64,000 nucleotides of DNA from Aequoribacter fuscus (GTDB taxonomy: Bacteria > Pseudomonadota > Gammaproteobacteria > Pseudomonadales > Halieaceae). Shown one piece after another: positions 18,836 through 28,445 of the stretch. A model generated the notes under the pieces. It did not search any database. It had not been told where the DNA came from and was given only the letters and a program-made list of their open reading frames with translations. Where the stretch lies: contig NZ_CP036423.1 in the NCBI RefSeq assembly GCF_009910365.1, positions 248,001 through 312,000 on the forward strand. The letters run 5' to 3'. Both the position numbers and the translations under genes were made by a program. Numbering within the stretch: position 1 is the first letter of the stretch; every line of letters starts with the position of its first letter.

Positions 18836-19573
18836 ATGCATGACGAGTTTCAGGCAAAGCTAGCCAGCGACATAGTGGGCCACAATCCACTTTCGGAATT
18901 TCCAGAGGGCCTCACCTTAGACGATGCCTATGCATTACTACCATCTGTTGCTGAGCGTGTTTGTGACAGGAAGATTCGTGGATTGAAGGCAGGGTTAACG
19001 AATACAGATCTACAGCCTTTTTTTGGCCTTGACCATGCTTTGCTTGGCTATGTGTATGACCGGGGCGAGCTGATATTGGGTGACGGCATTCCTCTGCTGG
19101 CTGGCTCGCAGATCGAGTGTGAGTTGGCCATCATTCTTGATGCTGACGGACAGCCAAAGTCTTTGGCTCCAGCGATTGAATTTGTCTACGTTAACTTTTC
19201 CAGACCCGAAGATATGACGGCGGCAAACCTGGTCGTTTCCAGCCTGGGTGCTGATCGCTTTCTCGTTGGGGAGCAGATGCCTTGGTCGGAAGTGGATTTC
19301 GATGCTATAAAAAACTCAAAGCTGACGGCTAAGCTGGACGGGTCCACTATCATGGAAACCTCTCCGATGGATTCCCTTGGTGGTCCAGAGCAGGCGCTGC
19401 AATGGTGTACTAGCGAAGCTCGAAAACGTGGTCTTCAGATAGAAGATGGTTCAGTCTTGCTATGTGGTACCTGCGGCGGTGGACTGCCAATGTTAACTGG
19501 TGGTTACAGTGTAGATTATGGCTCGCTGGGCCGCATCGATTTCGAGGTTACAATGAGCAGCAGGTCGCACTAA
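18836..19573 (+). CDS. 2-oxopent-4-enoate hydratase / fumarylacetoacetate hydrolase-family protein
   Basis: A 245-residue protein of the MhpD/DmpE group: it has the metal-binding IECELAIIL (E-x-E), the distal LVVSSLGADRFLVGEQMPW, and the closing LLCGTCGGGLPM. Family members hydrate 2-hydroxy-penta-2,4-dienoate to 4-hydroxy-2-oxovalerate in meta-cleavage pathways, or decarboxylate 4-oxalocrotonate. No partner aldolase is in the window, so only the fold and the general class are supported. It follows the iron alcohol dehydrogenase by 26 bp, with AAAGGACACAGG as ribosome site, and a convergent gene ends 8 bp after it. Confidence 0.83.
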   Translation: MHDEFQAKLASDIVGHNPLSEFPEGLTLDDAYALLPSVAERVCDRKIRGLKAGLTNTDLQPFFGLDHALLGYVYDRGELILGDGIPLLAGSQIECELAIILDADGQPKSLAPAIEFVYVNFSRPEDMTAANLVVSSLGADRFLVGEQMPWSEVDFDAIKNSKLTAKLDGSTIMETSPMDSLGGPEQALQWCTSEARKRGLQIEDGSVLLCGTCGGGLPMLTGGYSVDYGSLGRIDFEVTMSSRSH

Positions 19574-19581
19574 GCGAGCCT

Positions 19582-20985
19582 CTAGGTGGTGATTCCCGCG
19601 ACCTCCTCTAAATCAACCAGTGCATCCTCCATCAGGTCAATGATTCTGTCAGCTTCGGGTAGGGACCGCCGGCAGGCGATGGCGCCACAGTCCAATCTTC
19701 CCGCGTAGCTGGAGACAGTGATATTTAGGGCGATGCCTTCTGGTAATGCGGCAACCGGATAACTTGCCTCGAGCTCGGCCCCGTCGATATACATCTTTTT
19801 GCGGGGGCCAGGTACATTGGATATGAGTACGCTGCTGTGTGGGTATTTTGGTGTCAGGCCTAGCAGGGATGAGGTCAGCACCGGCGCCTGTGTCAGGGCA
19901 CTGAATACTCCGGCTTCAGTCGCAGATAGCCCGGAATAGAGAGATTTTCCAGATTTCACTGATCTCTGGATATCCCTAAAGCGCTGCTCGGAATCTTCAA
20001 CATCGGTAGCAAGGTTTACGGTGATAAATGCGATCTGGTTTGCGCTACCTGTATCGCCTTTGTCTCGCAGGGAAATCGGAACTATGGTGGTTAGTGGTCG
20101 TGTCGGTAGCTCATGCCATTGTTTTAGATAACTCCGAATTGCGCCTGAGCACACAGTCAGCACAACGTCATTTATTGTGCCTCCGAGCGTCTTTCCAAGT
20201 CGTCTGATACGATCAAGTTCCCATGAGCTTGCATTGAATGATCGTGGAGCACCGACTTTGGTATTCAATGGGGTGGGGCCGCTGTGCTGCCAGGGCACGG
20301 TGAGATCACCCGGTCGGACATAACCCTGCAGATACTTCAACATAGCCGAAGATATGTTCGTGGTGCTTCCAGCAGCTTGTTTTAAGACCTCTAAACCCAC
20401 TCTTAGATCCGGCATAGACACAGGTTGAGCGGGTTCTCCAGATGCACCCTTCGACGCCTCTGTTTGTAGCCCGTGACAGAATGGCGAGGCCTTTAAGCGA
20501 TCGGACTTTCTTGTCGAGTGCATGGATTGGCCGAGTTTGGCCATGCCCACTCCGTCGATGGCTGCGTGGTGAAGCTTTGTATAGATAGCAAAGCGATTAC
20601 CCTCCAGGCCGTTAATCAGGTGTTGTTCCCATAAAGGTCTCTCGCGATCCAGAGATGTTCCGTGAAGCCTAGATACAAGCGTAAACAATTGTTCAAAGTC
20701 ACCAGGCGTTGCGAGGCCGGACCGGCGCAAGTGGTAGGAAATATCGATGTCGTCATCGGCTATCCAGCTTGGCCCTGTTAGGGATGAATGCAGGCGGCTG
20801 CCAAAAGGGAAACGAAAGCGTTCGATATCACCAACGGTATCTACCAGGCGCTGCAGGAATTTCGCCTCATCGGAACCTTTCGGTATCTTATAGATGCCAA
20901 GCACGGCGATGTGCATAGGCGTAGTTCTCTTTTCGGTGAAGAGAAATGCGGCACTTGTTGGATCCAGTGCTTTAGACTTGTTCAT
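19582..20985 (-). CDS. Wax ester synthase / diacylglycerol acyltransferase (WS/DGAT)
   Basis: A 467-residue acyltransferase. The catalytic HHxxxDG motif is KLHHAAIDGVGMAK near residue 138; the C-terminal part has NDVVLTVCSGAIRSYL, the PLTTIVPISLRD segment and SNVPGPRKKMYIDGAEL, all typical of bacterial WS/DGAT. It moves acyl groups from acyl-CoA to long alcohols or diacylglycerol to make storage lipid at the inner membrane. The 41-base gap to the hypothetical gene upstream on the same strand suggests co-transcription. It would be a sink for acetyl-CoA and acyl-CoA formed by the pathways around it; this is inference. Confidence 0.92.
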   Translation of the reverse strand: MNKSKALDPTSAAFLFTEKRTTPMHIAVLGIYKIPKGSDEAKFLQRLVDTVGDIERFRFPFGSRLHSSLTGPSWIADDDIDISYHLRRSGLATPGDFEQLFTLVSRLHGTSLDRERPLWEQHLINGLEGNRFAIYTKLHHAAIDGVGMAKLGQSMHSTRKSDRLKASPFCHGLQTEASKGASGEPAQPVSMPDLRVGLEVLKQAAGSTTNISSAMLKYLQGYVRPGDLTVPWQHSGPTPLNTKVGAPRSFNASSWELDRIRRLGKTLGGTINDVVLTVCSGAIRSYLKQWHELPTRPLTTIVPISLRDKGDTGSANQIAFITVNLATDVEDSEQRFRDIQRSVKSGKSLYSGLSATEAGVFSALTQAPVLTSSLLGLTPKYPHSSVLISNVPGPRKKMYIDGAELEASYPVAALPEGIALNITVSSYAGRLDCGAIACRRSLPEADRIIDLMEDALVDLEEVAGITT

Positions 20986-21026
20986 GTCGAATATCCATAT
21001 GGCACGATCGAAAGTTCGATGGATCC

Positions 21027-21776
21027 CTACTTAGTGCTTAGATGGTCAATCGAGAAGAGCTCGGCGCCACCTTCTTCGACAGGCTCTTGGATAACCTCAC
21101 AGGGTGGAGCCTCCGTCCATGGGTAGGGATAGTTGCCTTCTATAGTGTTCTTAAACAATCTGGTGCAGAGGCCATTTGCAAAGCGATACAGCCCGTCATT
21201 TACGAAGCCCACAACCGCAGAGTCATCATCTTGCATGCCATCCTTGGTCACTGATTGACTATTGATGTGAGCTCCCACGTCGATTGCATGGTCCTCCTCT
21301 AGATAGTTCAGTTCAAAAGCGTCCAGGTAACCATCTATCCACTGCTCGGTGGAGCTGGCCCGCTCCAACAGGTCCTGATCGCTATTTAGGTACCATTCGA
21401 TGCTACGGGGACTGGTCTTGAACTGCTCGGCGACAGTTACTACGTCAGACTGTTGGATAGCTCTGGTGTCGACCATCCTATGCATTAGTTCATTGCCCCA
21501 GCGATAAATCAGATCGCCGGCGAACTGGTCTTGAGTAGGGCGGTGTAGGTAAGGAATCAATAACGCATAATGACTAACGGGTTGCACTGCCACTACCGTG
21601 TGGTACGGACTATGGCTTTGACTACTTGTGATTAGATGACATTGCCAGCTCACCACATCCTCAGTATTGGCGATCCGCTGCGCGCCGATAACGTCACTCC
21701 CCCTGCGCATGAGCCTTGGCAAATCCATCCCCAGCCATCGACTGAGATCATGAGAAATAGAGAGTTGGACAATCAT
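21027..21776 (-). CDS. Hypothetical protein (possibly DUF6933-like N-terminal domain)
   Basis: A 249-residue protein with no signal peptide. The N-terminal ~150 residues (MIVQLSISHDLSRWLG, TEDVVSWQCHLIT, HYALLIPYLH, AEQFKTSPRSIEWYLNSDQ) resemble small plasmid- and chromosome-borne proteins that carry a DUF6933 domain; I am not certain of that label. The C-terminal part is acidic. It has no recognised catalytic motif. It lies directly upstream of the WS/DGAT gene on the same strand. Confidence 0.55.
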   Translation of the reverse strand: MIVQLSISHDLSRWLGMDLPRLMRRGSDVIGAQRIANTEDVVSWQCHLITSSQSHSPYHTVVAVQPVSHYALLIPYLHRPTQDQFAGDLIYRWGNELMHRMVDTRAIQQSDVVTVAEQFKTSPRSIEWYLNSDQDLLERASSTEQWIDGYLDAFELNYLEEDHAIDVGAHINSQSVTKDGMQDDDSAVVGFVNDGLYRFANGLCTRLFKNTIEGNYPYPWTEAPPCEVIQEPVEEGGAELFSIDHLSTK

Positions 21777-22146
21777 AGCTTCTGACTAGTTAGTTCTGGT
21801 ACGTTGAGTAACCCATATAGGATTCGAAATGCTTAAGAATCCATTTTGGTAATGCAGCCCTCGAGCTGCGCTACGAATGCTAATTTTAGTTGAATTGCAC
21901 CAGAATATCCGAATATCCGAACGATATTACAAGAGCGTTGCGTGAGTGCGTGAGCCAAAATGTAGTTTTTAACATTTTGATATATATACAAAAAAACTAA
22001 TACTTGGTCTATCCATCACAAAATAGGCATTAACTTTAAGCCATTCTGCCCTGACACTATTTATGAGGCGATATACATTTGGGCCACATAACAGCCTGCA
22101 GCATGGCTAAGGCCTGGACAATGAAACAATGTGTGAGGACATCAGA
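21777..22146. other. Intergenic promoter region of GRE1
   Basis: An AT-rich 370-base region between the hypothetical gene (minus) and GRE1 (plus). It holds the block at 22032-22080 that recurs upstream of GRE2 and, near 21980-22000, a run of TATATATACAAAAAA. No gene is seen. Confidence 0.7.
22032..22080 (+). promoter_or_regulatory. Conserved GRE promoter/operator block (GRE1 copy)
   Basis: The 25 bases at 22032-22056 are identical to 25945-25969 upstream of GRE2. In both, exactly 15 bases follow and then TATACATTT. CTGACA (end of the block) and TATACA could be the -35 and -10 boxes, with a short 15-base spacer that would suit an activator-dependent promoter. The distance from TATACA to the GRE start codon is also nearly the same (75 and 73 bases). 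The surrounding sequence is much less alike, which points to a shared regulator site; the AraC gene at 24791 is the obvious candidate. Confidence 0.62.
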
Positions 22147-24555
22147 ATGAATGCCCCTATCAATAAAGATCTTATTGCCGCGAACTCTGACCGCTGTGCC
22201 CAGCCGCCGAGTGAACGAGTTGAAGCCCTAAAAAAGGCAGTCCAGAGCGAAACCAATGGCGCCTGTATTGAGCGCGCCTTGCTCTGGACGGAGTACGACA
22301 AGGACAAGCGCAATAGGGGCAAGACCCCTGCTGTTCGTATCGCAGAGGCCACCCGCCATGTACTGAATCACAAAAGTGTCAAAATTTACCCCCGTGAACT
22401 GATTGTCGGAAATTTCACCTCCAAGCGCGTGGCAGGGTTCTGCTACCCCGAGCTCGCCGGTATTCAGGTAATGGTCGAGGCGTTCGGTTTACCCAAGCGC
22501 AGAGTTAATCCGCTCGAGATCAGCCTCTGGGATCGGTTCAAACTGGCCTCCAAGGTACCTTATTGGCTCAATAAGAACGCAGCTTACCGCGCATTTGACA
22601 ACATGAAAGATCTCTTCCGCTTCGCTGCAGAGCAGGGTGAAGCGCTCCAATACCAGGTCTATGAAGCTGGTGGCATTGCTCACCTCGCTCCCGACTACGA
22701 AAAGCTGATCAAGGTTGGTGCGCAAGGTATTATCGATGAAGTGGCATCCATGGAAGCTCAAACCAGCGATCCTGAAAAGCTGGATTTCTACCGGTCAGTC
22801 AAGATCGCCATGAGTGGACTGGCGGAATTCGGCGACCGCTATGCGGCAGAGGCCAAGGCAATGGCGGTGCAGGAGAGCGATCCGGTACGAAAGCAAGAGC
22901 TTCTGGACATTGCAGCGGTGTGCTCTCGTGTACCACGGCAGGGAGCAACGAACTTCCACGAGGCAGTGCAGTCCATGACACTTGCCCATATTGCCATCTT
23001 TCAGGAAACGCTTGGCGAAACGACCTGCCCGGGCCGTATTGACCAGTTCCTGAGACCCTATTATGAAAAGGACCTTGCAGAAGCGCGTATCGATCGTGCG
23101 CAGGCCAAGGAAATCCTGGGGGCGTTCTGTGTCAAGTTGTGCGAAACCATCCCTATGCATTCAGACGTCGCTACCAGCACGCTCGGTGGGCTGACCAGCT
23201 GGGAGGTAGTTACCATCGGTGGCCAGGACTCCGAGGGCAACGATGCGACCAATGAGCTGAGCTACGTTCTGCTAGAGCTCGCCGATGAGTTGCGCATGCG
23301 TCAGCCCAACTTCCATGTGCGTATTCACGAGAACACACCCAAGGCATTCTACGACGAGGTGATTCGCATCAACTTTGGTGCTGGGTCCGCTCCCGCGATG
23401 TACAATGACGAGACCATCATCGAGTCTATGATGAACGTGGGATATTCACTGGAGGACGCTCGAAACTATGTGGCCATTGGCTGTGTTGAGCCCACGGCGC
23501 CGGGCAAGTCACTGGCTTCTACCGACGCCGGGATGTACAACATGCCTCTGGCGGTGGAAATGGCCCTTAACGAAGGCAAACAGTTCCACAGCTCGAAGCA
23601 AATAGGAGCGAAGACTCCTCCGGTTAGTGAAATGCGCTCGATGGACGACTTTGTTGCCGCCTACGATACCCAGGTGAAGCATCAGCTGGGCAAGCTACGC
23701 CGTGACCTGCAAGCGATCGAACGTTTCCACGCCGAGCATCATCCCACCCCACTGACTAGCAGCATGGTCGAGGGCTGTGTGGAGCAGGGTGTTTGTTCGA
23801 CCAGTGGAGGCGCGAAGTACAATTTCTCCGGTATCCAGGGCACCGGCATGGCGGTCGTGGCCGATTCCCTGGGGGCCATTGAGAGTGCTGTGTTCGAGGA
23901 CAAGTGGCTCACCCTTGAGGAGCTGGTCGCTCACCTGAAAGACAATCTCTCGGATGAGGTTGTGCGGACCAGGCTGGAAGGCATCGATAAATTTGGCAAC
24001 GATATTCCCAAGGCGGATGCCTGGATGAAGTGGGTCGGGGATCACTACTCCGATTCCATTCACGCCCTGGGCAAGAATACCCGCGGTGGCCAGTACCTGG
24101 CGGGCGTGTACTCCAACACCTCACACACCCACTTTGGTGGCCTGGTTGGTGCCTTGCCTAATGGCCGTCGGGCGGGTGAAACGTATGCCTCAGGCTTTGC
24201 GCCGGAGAACGGCGCGGACAAGCGAGGTACCACTGCGTTGTTGAATTCCATGAACCGCATCGACTACAAGAAGTTCGCCAATGGTATTAATTTCAATATC
24301 AAGCTGGATGCCTCCAGTTACGACTGTGAAGAGGGACGAGATGCGCTAGCCAGCTTGTATAAGGTGTACTTCAAGCGGCACGGTATGCAGGTGCAGGCCA
24401 ATATGCTGGATCCGAAGATTCTGATTGAGGCGCGGGACAACCCGGAGCTGCACCCTAACCTGCTGATCCGGGTATCGGGCTACTCGGCGTACTTCAACGA
24501 TCTGTCGCCGGAAATGCAGGATGAAGTTATCGGGCGCAGCTCAAACAAAGGTTAA
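22147..24555 (+). CDS. Glycyl radical enzyme GRE1 (C-x-E dehydratase/lyase group)
   Basis: An 802-residue PFL-like enzyme. The thiyl Cys and base Glu are C446 and E448 in IGCVEPTAPGKS, and the glycyl radical site is G778 in RVSGYSAYF near the C-terminus. GGIAHLAPDYEK and CSRVPRQG are further family motifs. C-x-E marks the dehydratase/lyase/decarboxylase branch, not pyruvate formate-lyase. Length fits diol and hydroxyproline dehydratases. I chose ATG 22147 because GTGAGGA lies before it and GRE2 and GRE3 also start MNA; an ATG at 22129 is in frame but has no ribosome site. No activase is adjacent. The substrate is unknown; the N-terminal 330 residues differ clearly from GRE2 and GRE3, whereas the C-terminal part is almost the same. 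A strong terminator follows. Confidence 0.93.
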   Translation: MNAPINKDLIAANSDRCAQPPSERVEALKKAVQSETNGACIERALLWTEYDKDKRNRGKTPAVRIAEATRHVLNHKSVKIYPRELIVGNFTSKRVAGFCYPELAGIQVMVEAFGLPKRRVNPLEISLWDRFKLASKVPYWLNKNAAYRAFDNMKDLFRFAAEQGEALQYQVYEAGGIAHLAPDYEKLIKVGAQGIIDEVASMEAQTSDPEKLDFYRSVKIAMSGLAEFGDRYAAEAKAMAVQESDPVRKQELLDIAAVCSRVPRQGATNFHEAVQSMTLAHIAIFQETLGETTCPGRIDQFLRPYYEKDLAEARIDRAQAKEILGAFCVKLCETIPMHSDVATSTLGGLTSWEVVTIGGQDSEGNDATNELSYVLLELADELRMRQPNFHVRIHENTPKAFYDEVIRINFGAGSAPAMYNDETIIESMMNVGYSLEDARNYVAIGCVEPTAPGKSLASTDAGMYNMPLAVEMALNEGKQFHSSKQIGAKTPPVSEMRSMDDFVAAYDTQVKHQLGKLRRDLQAIERFHAEHHPTPLTSSMVEGCVEQGVCSTSGGAKYNFSGIQGTGMAVVADSLGAIESAVFEDKWLTLEELVAHLKDNLSDEVVRTRLEGIDKFGNDIPKADAWMKWVGDHYSDSIHALGKNTRGGQYLAGVYSNTSHTHFGGLVGALPNGRRAGETYASGFAPENGADKRGTTALLNSMNRIDYKKFANGINFNIKLDASSYDCEEGRDALASLYKVYFKRHGMQVQANMLDPKILIEARDNPELHPNLLIRVSGYSAYFNDLSPEMQDEVIGRSSNKG

Positions 24556-24578
24556 CTCTTGCTGCTAAAGAGGCCTTT

Positions 24579-24605
24579 AGCGGCGCCTTCGGGCGCCGCT
24601 TTTTT
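24579..24605 (+). terminator. Rho-independent terminator after GRE1
   Basis: A perfect 9-bp stem, AGCGGCGCC and GGCGCCGCT, closes a TTCG loop and is followed by TTTTT. It lies 23 bases after the GRE1 stop codon, so GRE1 is a single-gene transcript separated from the AraC gene. Confidence 0.93.
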
Positions 24606-24790
24606 ATGTAGTAAACAAGTGTTCGTGATGTTGATTCTGACTTTACTTTCGACGACTGGAAGCGCAGTATTTCTCAATAAAGTTGTTAGATGCGTGAGCG
24701 ACAATTAGCGTATACATTAGTATTTTCTACATAAACCCCATGGCCAACTTACACGTGGCATAATTGGTTTTGATAGCGGCCTGAATAAAA

Positions 24791-25813
24791 ATGAAAAAGT
24801 TAATAGGTGGCCAGGACTCCCTATTTCCCTGGGTGCTACATCCAGTTCATCTTTATGAGTATGGGCTTGAACTTGGGCTATCTGCAGAAGAACTGCTACA
24901 CGGCGCCGGTCTCAGTCTACAAGATATCGATGATGTCGATCTGCACATTACATGGCAACAGTATCAACTAATCGCCGATGTCGTAGCAGGGATCGCAAGC
25001 GATTGGGGGTTTCAGTTTGGGCTTCGACTTCCCGTAGCTTCGCATGGGCTTCTCGGTCTACTTGCATTAAATTGCTCGACTTGGGAGCAGGTGGTTGATA
25101 TCCAGGAGAACTATCCATTACTTGTATCCCCAATCTTTTATGTTCAGCGCCGAGATACTCACGAGTATTGCTGCCTAACTATCCATCCTGAATTCACACG
25201 TGACCCGATTCTGAGACATTCGCTGGAAGCGTATTTCTCAATGTTTTTCCAGTCTGTACTCCAGATTGGGGGCGAGGCGGCGCGGAAGTACACCAGTTCA
25301 CTATTTGTGAGGGTGCAAGGCTCGCCACCGGATTATGCAGAAGAGTGGCGGCAGTTCTTTGATGGCCAGATAGAATGGAATCAACATGCAGACCAGATAT
25401 GGATTCACAAAGATCTTCTTGCATTGCCTATTCCGAATGCCGATCCGGTGTCGGCTAATGCAACTCGGCGCGTATTGCAGGCACAACTGAATCAGCTGCC
25501 GGCCAACAAGGGCGGATTGAATGAACTGCGGACGCTCTTTTCCCGTGGATTCTATAAGCAGGAGGAGTGTGCACAACAGCTCTTTACGACGCTTCCCACC
25601 TTAAAACGATACCTGCAGGCGGCATGTACCTCCTTTAGCCGTGAGCTCACCATGTATCGCATGGATGAGGCTTTCTGGGAGGCAGCCCACACGGAATGTT
25701 CCATGTCGGAATTGTCCGAAAGGCTGGGATTTCGTGATGTAAACAGCTTCGGCCGATTATTCAAGAAGGAGGCGGGGGTCAGTTTTACGGATTTTAGGCA
25801 AAGGTATCAGTAA
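24791..25813 (+). CDS. AraC-family transcriptional regulator between GRE1 and GRE2
   Basis: A 340-residue regulator with the PF12625-type sensing domain (EYGLELGLSAEELLHGAGLSL; HGLLGLLALNCSTWEQVVDI) and a C-terminal double helix-turn-helix (YKQEECAQQLFTTLPTLKRYL; CSMSELSERLGFRDVNSFGRLF). It has its own transcript after the GRE1 terminator. It sits between two GRE genes that share a 25-base upstream block, so it is the best candidate for the activator of both. Confidence 0.88.
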   Translation: MKKLIGGQDSLFPWVLHPVHLYEYGLELGLSAEELLHGAGLSLQDIDDVDLHITWQQYQLIADVVAGIASDWGFQFGLRLPVASHGLLGLLALNCSTWEQVVDIQENYPLLVSPIFYVQRRDTHEYCCLTIHPEFTRDPILRHSLEAYFSMFFQSVLQIGGEAARKYTSSLFVRVQGSPPDYAEEWRQFFDGQIEWNQHADQIWIHKDLLALPIPNADPVSANATRRVLQAQLNQLPANKGGLNELRTLFSRGFYKQEECAQQLFTTLPTLKRYLQAACTSFSRELTMYRMDEAFWEAAHTECSMSELSERLGFRDVNSFGRLFKKEAGVSFTDFRQRYQ

Positions 25814-25944
25814 CAGAATAGGGGGCAATTCTAACGTAAAGAGCCATGTATTGTTTTTGGTGTTGAGCTAATTTGCCAGTCCTATCTTATTGATAATAAA
25901 GAAAATTAATGGAGAAATATCATCTTTGTTTCTGCAGGCGCCGG

Positions 25945-25993
25945 AACTTTAAGCCATTCTGCCCTGACAGCCTGCTGAGGGCGGTATACATTT
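25945..25993 (+). promoter_or_regulatory. Conserved GRE promoter/operator block (GRE2 copy)
   Basis: The 25 bases at 25945-25969 are identical to those at 22032-22056, and CTGACA-N15-TATACA follows the same spacing. A second shared element, close to GCATAGCTAAGGCTGGA, occurs downstream in both leaders (about 22101-22117 and 26012-26028). The shared sequence extends into the untranslated leader, so it might act at RNA level as well. Confidence 0.62.
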
Positions 25994-26057
25994 ACCTGTG
26001 TGCCAGACCGTGGCATAGCTAAGGCTGGATAACCGACATAGATGTGAGGAGAGCGAG

Positions 26058-28445
26058 ATGAATGCGATAGTGGATCCCCAGAAATCGACTACCAAGGCCG
26101 TTACAAGGGTGCCGAACCTGAAGAAGGCAGTGCAAGCAGAGGAGTACGCAGTCTGTATTGAACGCGCGATGCTCTGGACACAGTTCAGCAAGAACAAAAA
26201 CAATAAGGCGAAGTCCCGCCCCGTGTTTATCGCCGAGGCTACCCGCCATGTTTTGAGAAACAAGACAGTGGAAATCTACCCGGAGGAGCTTGTCGTCGGC
26301 AACTTCACTGCCCATCGCGTCGGCGGCATCATTTATCCCGAGATGACCGGCATTGCGCCGATGATGGAAATCTTCAAGATCCCCACCCGCAGAGTTAACC
26401 CTCTCAATATCAAATTTCTTGATCGGATTAAACTGGCATTAACTATCCCTTATTGGCTCACAAGAAACACAGCAGTTCTTGCATTCGATAACAACGAAGA
26501 TCGTGCGCGTTTTGCGAAAGAGCAGGGCGAGGCACTGCAGTACCAATTGTATGAGGCTGGAGGAATCGCGCACCTGGCACCTGGCTACGAGAAGATTATT
26601 CGATTGGGTGCTGAGGGCATCATCGCCGAGGTGGAGGCCTTCGAGGCACAAACCACTGATCCGGAAAAACTCGAATTCTACCGTGGCGTGAAGATCTCCA
26701 TGGAGGCACTAGGTGAATTTGGTGACCGTTATGCGGCGGAGGCCACGCGAGTTGCTAGCGATGAAAGGGATCCTGTGCGTCGTCAGGAGTTGGAAAAAAT
26801 TGCGGAAGTTTGTACCCGCGTGCCTCGTCACGGAGCCTCCAGCTTTTACGAAGCGGTCCAATGTATGACCTTAGTACATATCGCGATATTCCAGGAAACT
26901 ATTGGGGAGACGACCTGCCCGGGTCGTATAGATCAGTTCCTTAATCCGTACTATGAGCAGGACCTGGCAGATGGCGTCATCACCCGGGAGGAGGCCAAGG
27001 AACTCCTTGGCGCTTTCTGTGTGAAAATTTGTGAAACGATTCCCGTATGGTCTGAAACTACCGGCGCAATGCTGGGCGGTATGACCAGCTGGGAAGTCAT
27101 TACCATCGGGGGCCAGGATTCCGAGGGCAACGATGCGACCAATGAGCTGAGTTTTATTATGTTGGAGCTCGCCGATGAGTTACGCATGCGTCAGCCCAAC
27201 TTCCACGTCCGTATTCACGAGAACACACCCAAGGCATTCTACGATGAGGTCATCCGGGTGAACTTCGGCCCGGGTTCGGCGCCCGCCATGTATAACGACG
27301 AGACCATCATCGAGTCTATGATGAATGTCGGTTATTCCCTGGAGGATGCCAGGGACTATGTCGCCATCGGCTGTGTTGAGCCCACGGCGCCGGGCAAGAC
27401 CCTGGGTTCCACCGACGCCGGGATGTACAACATGGTCCTGGCCCTGGAAATGGCGCTCAACGAGGGGTGCCAGTTTGGTTCTGACCGACAGATCGGTGTC
27501 AAGACACCCCCGGTCTCCAGCATGAAGAGCATGGATGACGTATTGGACGCCTACAAGGTGCAGGTGAAGCATCAGCTGGGCAAGCTGCACGCGGATTTGC
27601 AGAAGTGTGAACAGTTCCACGCCAAGCACCACCCCACCCCTCTTACCAGCGCTACACTCGAAGGCTGCCTGGAGCAGGGCGTTTGCTCTACGCAGGGTGG
27701 CGCGAAGTACAATTTCTCCGGTATCCAGGGCACCGGCATGGCGGTCGTGGCCGATTCCCTGGGGGCCATTGAGAGTGCTGTGTTCGAGGACAAGTGGCTC
27801 ACCCTTGAGGAGTTGGTTGCGCACCTGAAAGACAACCTCTCGGATGAGGTTGTGCGGACCAGGCTGGAAGGCATCGATAAATTTGGCAACGACATTCCCA
27901 AGGCGGATGCCTGGATGAAGTGGGTCGGTGATCACTACTCCGATTCCATTCACGCGCTGGGCAAGAATACCCGTGGCGGCCAGTACCTGGCGGGCGTGTA
28001 CTCCAATACTTCCCATACGCATTTTGGCAGTTTGACTAGCGCTACACCCAACGGTCGCCGGGCTGGTGAGACCTTCGCCTCGGGTTTTGCGCCTGAAAAC
28101 GGAGCGGACAAGCGAGGTACCACTGCGTTGTTGAACTCCATGAACCGGATCGATTACAAGAAGTTTGCCAACGGCATCAACTTCAATATCAAGCTGGATG
28201 CCTCGAGTTATGAGTGTGACGATGGCAAGAGTGCACTCGGTAGCATGTACAAAGTGTACTTCAAGCGCCACGGCATGCAGGTGCAGGCCAATATGTTGGA
28301 TCCGAAAATCCTGATTGAAGCACGGGACAACCCGGAGTTGCACCCCAACCTGCTGATTCGGGTATCGGGCTACTCGGCATACTTCAACGATCTATCACCT
28401 GAAATGCAGGATGAGGTGATATCGCGTAGTAGTAACAGGGGCTGA
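26058..28445 (+). CDS. Glycyl radical enzyme GRE2 (C-x-E dehydratase/lyase group)
   Basis: A 795-residue glycyl radical enzyme. C439 and E441 (GCVEPTAPGKT) are the thiyl radical Cys and the base Glu; G771 in RVSGYSAYF carries the radical. GGIAHLAPGYEK, QPNFHVRIHENTPKAF and STDAGMYNM line what is the active-site barrel in relatives. GAGGAGA precedes the ATG. From about residue 345 the protein is almost identical to GRE3, even at DNA level, while the first half is only related; this looks like gene conversion. No activase gene is next to it, so it must use one at 13259 or 51081. The substrate is unknown. Confidence 0.93.
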   Translation: MNAIVDPQKSTTKAVTRVPNLKKAVQAEEYAVCIERAMLWTQFSKNKNNKAKSRPVFIAEATRHVLRNKTVEIYPEELVVGNFTAHRVGGIIYPEMTGIAPMMEIFKIPTRRVNPLNIKFLDRIKLALTIPYWLTRNTAVLAFDNNEDRARFAKEQGEALQYQLYEAGGIAHLAPGYEKIIRLGAEGIIAEVEAFEAQTTDPEKLEFYRGVKISMEALGEFGDRYAAEATRVASDERDPVRRQELEKIAEVCTRVPRHGASSFYEAVQCMTLVHIAIFQETIGETTCPGRIDQFLNPYYEQDLADGVITREEAKELLGAFCVKICETIPVWSETTGAMLGGMTSWEVITIGGQDSEGNDATNELSFIMLELADELRMRQPNFHVRIHENTPKAFYDEVIRVNFGPGSAPAMYNDETIIESMMNVGYSLEDARDYVAIGCVEPTAPGKTLGSTDAGMYNMVLALEMALNEGCQFGSDRQIGVKTPPVSSMKSMDDVLDAYKVQVKHQLGKLHADLQKCEQFHAKHHPTPLTSATLEGCLEQGVCSTQGGAKYNFSGIQGTGMAVVADSLGAIESAVFEDKWLTLEELVAHLKDNLSDEVVRTRLEGIDKFGNDIPKADAWMKWVGDHYSDSIHALGKNTRGGQYLAGVYSNTSHTHFGSLTSATPNGRRAGETFASGFAPENGADKRGTTALLNSMNRIDYKKFANGINFNIKLDASSYECDDGKSALGSMYKVYFKRHGMQVQANMLDPKILIEARDNPELHPNLLIRVSGYSAYFNDLSPEMQDEVISRSSNRG

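Noticed and set aside
22129-22146. Earlier in-frame ATG for GRE1
   Set aside because: It has no ribosome site, whereas ATG 22147 follows GTGAGGA and matches the MNA start of GRE2 and GRE3.
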